From Pirellulales bacterium (GTDB taxonomy: Bacteria; Planctomycetota; Planctomycetia; Pirellulales; JALHPA01), in the NCBI GenBank assembly GCA_022842745.1, contig JALHPA010000028.1, positions 1 through 11,486 of the forward strand: DNA of 11,486 bases. Reading direction: 5' to 3'. Every line of letters begins with the position of its first letter. Position 1 is the first letter of the stretch. The notes under the pieces are model-generated. The model was not told where the DNA came from, ran no database searches, and was given only the letters and a program-made list of their open reading frames with translations. Shown here piece by piece: positions 1 to 6,127 of the stretch. The position numbers and the translations under genes were made by a program.

Positions 1-1204
1 TCCGCCGCGATCGATTCCGGAGTCGGAACGGTATTATTTTTTGGAGGAGCGGTATCCGAAATATGGGAACCTGGTGCCGCGGGACATCGCGACTCGGGAG
101 ATTTTCGACGTCTGCACTCGGGACGGGTTGAGCGTGGACCGGGAGCGGCTGGCGGTGTATCTGGATTTGACACATATTCCACGGGCCACGTTGGACGTGA
201 AGCTGGGTGGGATTCTGGGGATTTACGAGAAGTTTCAGGGGGTGGATCCGCGCGACGAACCGATGAAGATCTTTCCCGCGGTCCACTATTCGATGGGTGG
301 TCTGTGGTGCGACTACGAGCGGTCGGCGTCGGGGGGGCTGGTCGTCGGATCGCCGCGGAACCAGCAGACGAACGTTCCCTCGCTGTATGCGATTGGGGAG
401 TGCGATTATCAGTATCACGGGGCGAATCGGCTGGGAGCGAATTCGCTGTTGAGTTGCATATTCAGCGGATTGATCGTTGCGCCGGGGATCGACAATTTGC
501 TGAAGGGATCGAAGAAGGCCGCGGCTGAGGCGCCGTCGGGGCTGTTTGAAGCGGCGCGGAAGGAACAGCAGCAGGCGCATGAGGCTTTGCTGCGGCGGCC
601 TGGGGGAGGGGAGAACCCGTATTTGATCCACCAGGAATTGGGGCAGGTGATGACGACGGCGGCGACTGTGGTACGGCACAACGACCCGATGCGGGCAGCG
701 CTGGCCAAGGTCGGGGAGTTGGGGGAACGGGTGGAGCGGTGCTCGCTGTCGGACACGGGGAACTGGACCAATCAGAACGTGGTATTCACGAAGGCGCTAA
801 AGGACATGATTCCTTTAGCGAAGGTGATTTTGCTGGGGGCGATTGCGCGGGACGAGTGCCGGGGGGCGCATTTCAAGCCGGATTTCGCGATGCCGGGGAT
901 CGAAGCGACGGATCCGGGCGAAAAGCGGCGGTTGGCGGAGGAATGGTGCAACCGGTTCGACGAGAACACCGCGAAGTGGCTGAAGAGCACGATTGCGACG
1001 CTGGGGCGGGACGGCGAGCCGCAACTTTCGTATGAGGAAGTGGATGTATCGCTGATTCCGCCACGCCCGCGCATGTATGGATTGGTGGGGGCGGAAGCGA
1101 TCGAGCAGGTATGGAAAGAGCGGCAGCGGGGTCCTGCGACGGGGGGCGCGAACGGCAACGGCGCGCGGTCCGGCGGCGCGAAGTCCGCGGCGGCGACCGT
1201 TTGA
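1..1204 (+). CDS. sdhA: Succinate dehydrogenase/fumarate reductase flavoprotein subunit, 5'-truncated by window edge
   Basis: This is the C-terminal ~400 residues of the FAD subunit that oxidises succinate to fumarate (TCA cycle, complex II) on the cytoplasmic face of the membrane. The reading frame is open to the left edge (first full codon at 2), so the start and the N-terminal FAD-binding Rossmann motif lie outside. Visible hallmarks are YGNLVPRDIATREIF early on, HYSMGGL with the substrate-binding His at 284-286, and GECDYQYHGANRLGANS with the conserved Arg at 428-430. The first part of this last motif contacts FAD. The HYSMGG and YQYHGANRLGANSLLS wording matches the Bacillus/Wolinella-type (B-type) enzymes better than the E. 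coli type. After the helical C-terminal domain the protein ends in a Gly/Ala/Asn-rich tail (about 1127-1201) that looks disordered. sdhB follows after 66 bases on the same strand, consistent with an operon. The diheme cytochrome b subunit, expected upstream, is not visible. Confidence 0.96.
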   Translation, partial: PPRSIPESERYYFLEERYPKYGNLVPRDIATREIFDVCTRDGLSVDRERLAVYLDLTHIPRATLDVKLGGILGIYEKFQGVDPRDEPMKIFPAVHYSMGGLWCDYERSASGGLVVGSPRNQQTNVPSLYAIGECDYQYHGANRLGANSLLSCIFSGLIVAPGIDNLLKGSKKAAAEAPSGLFEAARKEQQQAHEALLRRPGGGENPYLIHQELGQVMTTAATVVRHNDPMRAALAKVGELGERVERCSLSDTGNWTNQNVVFTKALKDMIPLAKVILLGAIARDECRGAHFKPDFAMPGIEATDPGEKRRLAEEWCNRFDENTAKWLKSTIATLGRDGEPQLSYEEVDVSLIPPRPRMYGLVGAEAIEQVWKERQRGPATGGANGNGARSGGAKSAAATV

Positions 1205-1270
1205 GGGAAGTGAAGTCGATTGCCGGGGGTGGGCGAAAATCCTGGAAAGGCAAATCTCGAAGAGAGGTCC

Positions 1271-2179
1271 ATGAATACGACGGCCACGCAGACGAAATCG
1301 ACGGCGCACGGGGGAGTGGGAGCGTCGACGGCGCATAGCGAGGGGCATGCGCAGGGGGGGAAGACGTTTGACGTGCGGATATTGCGGCAAGACGGTCCGG
1401 GGGAAACGAGCTATTGGGAGCGGCACCGGGTCGAGCACGAGCCGGATATGAACGTGATCAGCGTGCTGCAGAAGATCGCGGCCGTGGCGCGGGCGGCGGA
1501 CGGGCGGGGGGTTGCGCCGGTGGCTTGGGACTGCAACTGCCTGGAGGAGGTGTGTGGGTCCTGCACGATGCTGGTGAACGGTCGGACTCGGATGGCTTGC
1601 TCGGCATTGGTGGATAAGCTTTTGGCGGAGCATCCGGAGGGGATCGAGTTGCGGCCGATGTCGAAGTATCCGGTGGTGCGGGACCTAGTGGTGGGGCGGC
1701 AGCGGATGTTCGAGGCGTTGAAGAAGGTGAAGGGTTGGGTGCCGGTGGATGGCTATTACGACGCGGGTCCGGGTCCGCGGCAGTCGCCGGAACAGCAGCA
1801 GACGATTTATCCGATCAGCGAGTGCATTAGCTGCGGGTGCTGCATGGAGGCCTGTCCGCAGTACCACAAGATCGAACTGTCGCGGCGGGAGGGGGAGAGC
1901 GAGGAGGCGTTCGCAGCGCGGCAGAATTCGTTTTATCGGCGGGGCTTTATTGGGGCGGCGACGATTGCGCAGGCGATGCGATTCAACTACGATCCGACGG
2001 GGAAGATGAACGCCTCGGAGCGGTTGGAGGCGTTGATGTCGGAGGGGGGGATTCAGGACTGCGGCAACGCGCAGAACTGCGTGGCGGTGTGTCCGAAGGA
2101 GATTCCGCTAACGCGGGAGATCGCGCGGGCGGGGCGGGCGACAACGGTGTATGCGATCAAGAAGATTTTTGATCGGTAG
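1271..2179 (+). CDS. sdhB: Succinate dehydrogenase/fumarate reductase iron-sulfur subunit
   Basis: This 302-residue subunit carries electrons from the SdhA flavin to the membrane quinone site through three Fe-S clusters. The [2Fe-2S] motif is CLEEVCGSC plus a later Cys: C90, C95, C98 and C110, with an additional C88 just before. The [4Fe-4S] motif is CISCGCCMEACP: C185, C188, C191, C195, with an extra C190. The [3Fe-4S] motif is C264, C270 and C274 followed by PKEIPLT. All ligands are present, so the subunit looks functional. I chose the ATG at 1271 because residues before it are not family-like and an AGAGAGG stretch (1261-1267) sits just upstream, although its 3-base spacing is short for a ribosome site. 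An earlier in-frame start at 1220 would add 17 unlikely residues. The first ~30 residues are Thr/Ser/Ala/His-rich and look like an unstructured extension. It is the second gene of the sdhA-sdhB pair. Confidence 0.96.
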   Translation: MNTTATQTKSTAHGGVGASTAHSEGHAQGGKTFDVRILRQDGPGETSYWERHRVEHEPDMNVISVLQKIAAVARAADGRGVAPVAWDCNCLEEVCGSCTMLVNGRTRMACSALVDKLLAEHPEGIELRPMSKYPVVRDLVVGRQRMFEALKKVKGWVPVDGYYDAGPGPRQSPEQQQTIYPISECISCGCCMEACPQYHKIELSRREGESEEAFAARQNSFYRRGFIGAATIAQAMRFNYDPTGKMNASERLEALMSEGGIQDCGNAQNCVAVCPKEIPLTREIARAGRATTVYAIKKIFDR

Positions 2180-2212
2180 CGGGGAGGCTGGAAGGGTTCG
2201 GGCGCCACGGAT

Positions 2213-2227
2213 CGGCCAGGGAGGCCG
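2213..2227. terminator. Weak hairpin between convergent genes
   Basis: CGGCC (2213-2217) and GGCCG (2223-2227) form a 5-bp GC stem with a 5-base loop, in the 134-base gap between the ends of sdhB and the convergent flavoprotein gene. There is no T-tract after it on either strand. It is the only hairpin I could find in this gap, where a terminator would be expected. The support is weak: a short stem like this can occur by chance in GC-rich DNA. Confidence 0.2.
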
Positions 2228-2313
2228 GGTGTGGTTTGAACCGGATGGTGAGGCGTTCCGGCTGTTGGTCGATCGCCAAATGTGTCGCCGATGTTATCGC
2301 CATTGGGCGGGCG

Positions 2314-3576
2314 CTAGGCGGTTTGCGCCGGTAATGCGTGGCGTTCGGCGCGCATGCGGTCGAGGGGGGGGAAAACTTCGTCGACGCTGTCTTTGAAGAT
2401 GTCGCCGATCAAGAGGTCGGTGAGGTGCGATTTGATGTGGGGGTAGCGTTTGACGAGCCGGCCGAAGTTGAGGCCGTCGTAGAATTCGCACACTAGCCGG
2501 CGCATGCGTTCCATGCCTTTCTCGAAGCCGGCGGTCCATTCGCCGAGTTGCTGGGCGGAGGTGTCGCCTTTACGGAGGCCGGCGACGATGGCGTCCGCGG
2601 CCAGTTCGCCGCTCTTGAGGGCCAGCAGGACGCCGGAGGAGTAGAGGGGATCCAAGAAGCCGAACGCGTCTCCGACGAGCACCCAACCGGGGCCGGCGCC
2701 CTGGGCTGAGCGGTAGGAGTAATCCTTGGTGGCGAAGTGCTCCGTGACCCGGCGACCGGGGGCGACGCGCTGCTTGGCGGAGAGGCAGCGGTCGAGTTCT
2801 TGGGCGAAGATTTCCTGGTGGCTGCCGCGATTTTTGAAGAGGTAGTCGAAATCGGCAACGACGCCGACGCTGACGATGTCGTCGTGGAGGGGGATGTACC
2901 AGAACCAGCCTTTTTTGCCCTCGGTTTGGAGGATCAGGGTGCTGCCTTCGTCGCGGCCGGTTCCGCGCCAGGCCCCCTGATAGTAGGTCCAGATCGAGCC
3001 TTTTTTGAGGTCGGGATCGGGGCGGCGGAGGCGGAGCTTGCTTGCCAGGAGGGTGCTTTGGCCGCTGGCGTCGACGACGACGTCGGCGTGGACTTCGCGT
3101 GTCGCGCCGCGTTCGTCGAGGATGCGGACGCCGCAAGCGCAGTCGCCGTCGAAGAGGACTTCGAGGACTCGCGTGCCTTCAAAGACTTGGGCGCCGCGTT
3201 CGCGGGCGTTGTCGAGCATCATCAGGTCGAATTCACTGCGGCGGACCTGCCAGGTGCGGGAGGATTCGTGGGGGTTGTTGTCGTAGAAGTAGAAGGGTTC
3301 GGAGAGCTTGCCGTGTTCGTTGACGAACTGGACGCTTTCCTTGCGGACGAAAGGGCTGCGCTGCAATTTTTCCAGCATGCCGAGGCGCTGGAGGACCCAG
3401 TAGGTTTCAGGGATGAGGGATTCGCCGATGTGGAAGCGGGGGAAACGTTCGCGTTCAAAGAGCTGGACGGCGAGGCCTTGTTCGGCGGCGAGGGCGGCGA
3501 CGGTGGCGCCTGCGGGACCGCCGCCGATGACGACGAGTTGGGGGTGGGAGGAGTCAGGAGGGGGTGAGGCGGACAT
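2314..3576 (-). CDS. Flavin-dependent halogenase-like FAD oxidoreductase
   Basis: This is a 420-residue soluble flavoprotein. The N-terminal Rossmann fold binds FAD: GGGPAGATVAALA at 18-30, acidic E41, then ERFPRFHIGESL (43-54), a stretch very typical of flavin-dependent halogenases. WFWYIP at 224-229 fits the W-x-W-x-I-P motif used to recognise halogenases. A Lys at 79 (VRKES) lies where halogenases carry the catalytic lysine that handles hypohalous acid. DASGQS (169-174) and GDAFGFLDPLYSSGV (302-316) complete the FAD site; the SSGV ending is also halogenase-like, whereas geranylgeranyl reductases have other wording here. The natural substrate cannot be told. No carrier protein, flavin reductase or biosynthetic cluster is nearby, so a non-halogenating oxidase or reductase role remains possible. 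The start at 3576 rather than 3729 is chosen because family homology begins just after it and GGAG (3585-3588) sits 8 bases upstream. The gene is convergent with sdhB and divergent from the DUF4375 gene. Confidence 0.9.
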   Translation of the reverse strand: MSASPPPDSSHPQLVVIGGGPAGATVAALAAEQGLAVQLFERERFPRFHIGESLIPETYWVLQRLGMLEKLQRSPFVRKESVQFVNEHGKLSEPFYFYDNNPHESSRTWQVRRSEFDLMMLDNARERGAQVFEGTRVLEVLFDGDCACGVRILDERGATREVHADVVVDASGQSTLLASKLRLRRPDPDLKKGSIWTYYQGAWRGTGRDEGSTLILQTEGKKGWFWYIPLHDDIVSVGVVADFDYLFKNRGSHQEIFAQELDRCLSAKQRVAPGRRVTEHFATKDYSYRSAQGAGPGWVLVGDAFGFLDPLYSSGVLLALKSGELAADAIVAGLRKGDTSAQQLGEWTAGFEKGMERMRRLVCEFYDGLNFGRLVKRYPHIKSHLTDLLIGDIFKDSVDEVFPPLDRMRAERHALPAQTA

Positions 3577-3584
3577 CGCCGGTG

Positions 3585-3588
3585 CTCC
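3585..3588 (-). promoter_or_regulatory. Ribosome binding site of the halogenase-like gene
   Basis: GGAG on the minus strand lies 8 bases before the ATG at 3576. It decides between this start and an in-frame start 51 codons upstream, whose added residues are a Pro/Ser-rich stretch with no family resemblance. Confidence 0.6.
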
Positions 3589-3642
3589 GGGAGAAATTGA
3601 GCCGTGCGGAGAGGGAGGGAGCGCAGGGGGGCGCTTGAGGTT

Positions 3643-3671
3643 ATGGTAGGCGGGTGGGTGATGGTTGTCCA
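3643..3671 (-). promoter_or_regulatory. Candidate sigma70-type promoter for the halogenase-like gene
   Basis: On the minus strand, TGGACA (3666-3671, five of six matches to TTGACA) and TACCAT (3643-3648, four of six to TATAAT) are separated by exactly 17 bases. Transcription would start near 3636, giving a leader of about 60 bases that includes the ribosome site. The -35 box overlaps the inverted repeat TTGTC-CA-GACAA (3665-3676), which could be an operator or chance. Confidence 0.4.
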
Positions 3672-3893
3672 GACAAGTAACTGAAAATGGAGGCCAGCAG
3701 CCAACTTGTGGCGACGGAAAGGTAGGCATTGAGAGACGATAAACGAGTGTGGATTTGTTGAGGGGCGAAGCGTTCAGACCGGGGTCGGAAGGCTGGTTGC
3801 AACTGGTCCAGGGATGGAAAGATCGAGTAGATTGGAGGCCCGAGCGGTGTTATGCAGCGCGTTTGAGGCGTCGGTTTACGAGGGGGAAAGGCA

Positions 3894-4835
3894 ATGTCGC
3901 AGACCGGGGACCGCATCAAGCGGGAGAAGCAAGCCTTCGATTTTATTCGGGACCAGTGGGATCACTTTCGCTCATTGGCGATGAAAGCGTTCAAGGCGCG
4001 TGGTCGGAATGCGCTCATTGTGGACCTGGGAGGGCCGTTATCGATCGACGGCGAGATTCGCTGCTTGGACTTGAAGACCATTCTCGGGGACACGACTAGC
4101 TTTGGAGCTTTGGCGGGACAAGCAGTGGCGACTTACAACGAAGAACGGGAGATTGTGTTCTTACTGCACGACAAAGAGGCCGAATCCGTCAAGGTTGAAA
4201 CGGTGAGCGAGCGAAAGAATGGAGCGCCGAACCTGCTCGACAGGAACTGGATTGGCAGGGATATGGAGTGTCCGCGATGTGGGCACCTGTTTATTGGGTT
4301 GTCCGACGCGCGCCAGTGTCCTAAGTGCCGTCATCGATTCGTTGCCAGCTACGTCCGTGAGGACGCGAAGCGGGGTTCGTTCGTCGATCCGATTGTGGCT
4401 TATGAGCCGGGTCCAGGTCCGCCGCAGGATCTTCGCTCTTTAATGCTTCACATCGACCGGATCGAGCGGCGTTTGGGCATCGACGGACTGAGCGAAATGG
4501 AGCGAATGATCTGGATCGTATTGAATATGGATGCTGAAGTTTGCAACGGCGGTTTTCAGCAGTATTTCTATAACCAAGCGGGAGACCATGCGGCGGAGGC
4601 GGTCCGCGGGCTGGAGCGGATGGGGGCGAAGGGGCAAGCGAAGTTGGTTCAATGCGCTTGTGACGTCTTTCCGAGCGGGGCGCCAAGCACGGACACCGAT
4701 CAGCGGCAAGTACAGATGGCCGAACTCCCCGGTTCGACCGGAGAGGTGTGGGACCGGCTGACCAGCAAATACTACAACCGTCGCAGCAACCTAGAAAAGC
4801 AAGTGTGGCGCGCTTGGCGAGCCGCAACCAAATAA
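3894..4835 (+). CDS. Zinc-ribbon protein with C-terminal DUF4375 (DMP19-like) domain
   Basis: This 313-residue, probably cytoplasmic protein has three parts. Residues 1-110 form a domain I do not recognise, mixed alpha/beta in appearance, with the stretch LAGQAVATYNEEREIVFLL near its end. Residues 126-145 form a Cys4 zinc ribbon (C126-x2-C129, C142-x2-C145). From about 180 to 300 lies a DUF4375 domain, recognised by LNMDAEVCNGGFQQYFYNQ (210-228) followed by AGDHAAEAVRGLERMGA. DUF4375 includes the DNA-mimic protein DMP19 of Neisseria, but most members have no known role, and this one is not especially acidic, so DNA mimicry should not be assumed. The ATG at 3894 has a good ribosome site, AGGGGG, 7 bases upstream. 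By hand count 3901-4320 is about 56% G+C, against 67-73% in sampled stretches of neighbouring genes, which suggests a different origin or weaker codon constraint. It stands alone, divergent from the halogenase-like gene and convergent with the sulfotransferase. Confidence 0.88.
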   Translation: MSQTGDRIKREKQAFDFIRDQWDHFRSLAMKAFKARGRNALIVDLGGPLSIDGEIRCLDLKTILGDTTSFGALAGQAVATYNEEREIVFLLHDKEAESVKVETVSERKNGAPNLLDRNWIGRDMECPRCGHLFIGLSDARQCPKCRHRFVASYVREDAKRGSFVDPIVAYEPGPGPPQDLRSLMLHIDRIERRLGIDGLSEMERMIWIVLNMDAEVCNGGFQQYFYNQAGDHAAEAVRGLERMGAKGQAKLVQCACDVFPSGAPSTDTDQRQVQMAELPGSTGEVWDRLTSKYYNRRSNLEKQVWRAWRAATK

Positions 4836-4858
4836 GCTCCTGCTACGTCCGAGAGCTT
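4834..4858. terminator. Hairpin in convergent gap, possible bidirectional terminator
   Basis: AAGCTC (4834-4839) pairs perfectly with GAGCTT (4853-4858) around a 13-base loop. It starts within the stop codon of the DUF4375 gene and fills much of the 42-base gap before the end of the convergent sulfotransferase gene. The placement suits a shared terminator, but the stem is short and no T-tract follows. Confidence 0.3.
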
Positions 4859-4877
4859 GGACCGATTACCAATTCTG

Positions 4878-6032
4878 CTAAACGCAGTCGTTGACTTGAT
4901 ATCCGTAGCGGCGGGCATATTCTCCCCAGCGGGAGGCGACGAGGGCTTTGGTTTCGGGGGGGAGTTCGTAGCGGTTGGTGCGGTATTCCTTGTTTTGAAC
5001 GAGGGTGGCGGCCAGTTGGGGGCGGACGTGCTCGAAGTCTGGCAGGTTTAAGTGTTCGTAGAGGGCTTGGAGTTGCGCGGTGGGATTTTGGACCAAGTCT
5101 TCGTAGCGCAGCTCGTAGCGCTGGGTGGGGGGGACGTCAGGCCAGTCGCGAAAGAAGCTGTCGTACATGCGGGTGAAGGCGTCGAGGACGTACTCGGTGC
5201 GGTCCTGTCCGCGGTCGACTTGCAGGCCTTGGACGGCGATGAGCGATTTCCAAAGGCGGAGGGTGGAGGGGAAGAGGACTTCGGGATCGCGGACGATATG
5301 TACGAAGCGGGCGGTGGGGAAGAGTCGCAGCAGGATTCCGATCCGGGCGGTGTGTGGGGGGGACTTGAGGACGATGGGCCGGGGATTGCGATAGGCGACG
5401 CGGCGGAGGAACCAGCGAAAGCCCTGTTCCCAGCGGGACCTATGCGCTGCGGGGACGGTTTGCAATTCGAGGTACTCGGCCTGATGATGGTCGCCGTTGG
5501 GGAAGGCCATGATGAGGTAAGGGGAACCCAGGCCGAGGTTGCAGAGGGCGAATTCGTCCTCCTGGGGATTGCCCCAGCCGGCGGCGACGTTGTCCATGGG
5601 GCGCTTGGAGGGGAGGAGGAATTTGAGGAAGCGGGGGATGAACCAATCGCTGACGAGGAAGTGGGAGGGAGCGAAACACTGGTAGGTGGTGGGGAAGGTG
5701 AAGCGATCGTCGAGGACGAGGAGCTCGTGGAGGAAGGTGGTGCCGCTGCGCCAGTGACCGACGATGAATAGCGGGGGGGGGATGTCGACGCGATCGGGGC
5801 GGGAACCGTAGCACAAGCGTTGGAGGAGCGCGAGGCACGAATTGAAGAGGCTGACCAGCGTGATCGCGAAGGCCATGGGCCAGCGGGAGGGGGAGACGGC
5901 GAAGCGATTGGCCAGGAGGACCCGCAGCCAGACCAGGAAGGTCATGCCGTGCCAGAAGCGGGGGGCCCAACAGGGATAGGGGTGGAACTTTTCCGGGGCA
6001 GAGCGGGGAGGGGAGGAGGGGGGGGTGGACAT
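4878..6032 (-). CDS. PAPS-dependent sulfotransferase (Sulfotransferase_3-like)
   Basis: This 384-residue enzyme is expected to move a sulfuryl group from PAPS to a hydroxyl or amino acceptor. The 5'-phosphosulfate-binding loop is GHWRSGTTFLHELL (92-105), with R95, S96, G97, T98 and T99. The 3'-phosphate-binding motif is HIVRDPEVLFPS (245-256), with R248 and the distal Ser. A His-rich segment after NGD (179-184) and LKSPPHTAR (222-230) are also family-like. A hydrophobic N-terminal segment (about 53-73) could be a membrane anchor or a buried helix. The acceptor (carbohydrate, lipid, protein or small molecule) cannot be read from the sequence. It lies 95 bases downstream of the kinase on the same strand, so it may be the last gene of that unit. 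The ATG at 6032 is the first start in frame; GAGGGG lies about 11 bases upstream, too far for a strong ribosome site. Confidence 0.93.
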   Translation of the reverse strand: MSTPPSSPPRSAPEKFHPYPCWAPRFWHGMTFLVWLRVLLANRFAVSPSRWPMAFAITLVSLFNSCLALLQRLCYGSRPDRVDIPPPLFIVGHWRSGTTFLHELLVLDDRFTFPTTYQCFAPSHFLVSDWFIPRFLKFLLPSKRPMDNVAAGWGNPQEDEFALCNLGLGSPYLIMAFPNGDHHQAEYLELQTVPAAHRSRWEQGFRWFLRRVAYRNPRPIVLKSPPHTARIGILLRLFPTARFVHIVRDPEVLFPSTLRLWKSLIAVQGLQVDRGQDRTEYVLDAFTRMYDSFFRDWPDVPPTQRYELRYEDLVQNPTAQLQALYEHLNLPDFEHVRPQLAATLVQNKEYRTNRYELPPETKALVASRWGEYARRYGYQVNDCV

Positions 6033-6080
6033 CGCGGGTGGAACCCCTCGCGGACGGCGGTCTGGTGAAGGCGGTTTGAT

Positions 6081-6110
6081 AGTCTAGTCAAGCGCCGTCC
6101 CGGCCGCCAA
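6081..6110 (-). promoter_or_regulatory. Weak candidate promoter before the sulfotransferase
   Basis: On the minus strand, TTGGCG (6105-6110) and TAGACT (6081-6086) are 18 bases apart in the 95-base gap between kinase and sulfotransferase genes. Each box matches consensus at four of six positions. It could let the sulfotransferase be transcribed independently of the kinase, but a match this loose may be chance. Confidence 0.2.
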
Positions 6111-6127
6111 GGGCGTGGGTCAAGGGG

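Larger units (their letters stand above)
3577..3893. other. Divergent intergenic region
   Basis: These 317 bases separate the start of the halogenase-like gene (-) from the start of the DUF4375 gene (+). I see no credible gene here: open frames crossing it are extensions or shadows of the two neighbours. It holds the minus-strand ribosome site and a candidate minus-strand promoter with an overlapping short inverted repeat near 3665-3676. On the + side it holds an AGGGGG ribosome site (3881-3886, 7 bases before the ATG at 3894). I found no convincing -35/-10 pair for the + strand gene. Confidence 0.6.

Noticed and set aside
2737..3567. 276-residue + strand open frame opposite the halogenase-like gene
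   Set aside because: It is dominated by Val, Ala, Glu, Gly and Asp, as expected when reading the complement of a GC-rich gene codon-in-phase. The opposite strand encodes an unmistakable flavoprotein. The same reasoning excludes the + strand frames at 5052-5771, 6701-7402 and 9237-9992.
3577..3729. 51-residue N-terminal extension of the halogenase-like protein
   Set aside because: The extension has no family resemblance, while the start at 3576 has a well-placed GGAG and begins just before the FAD-binding motif.
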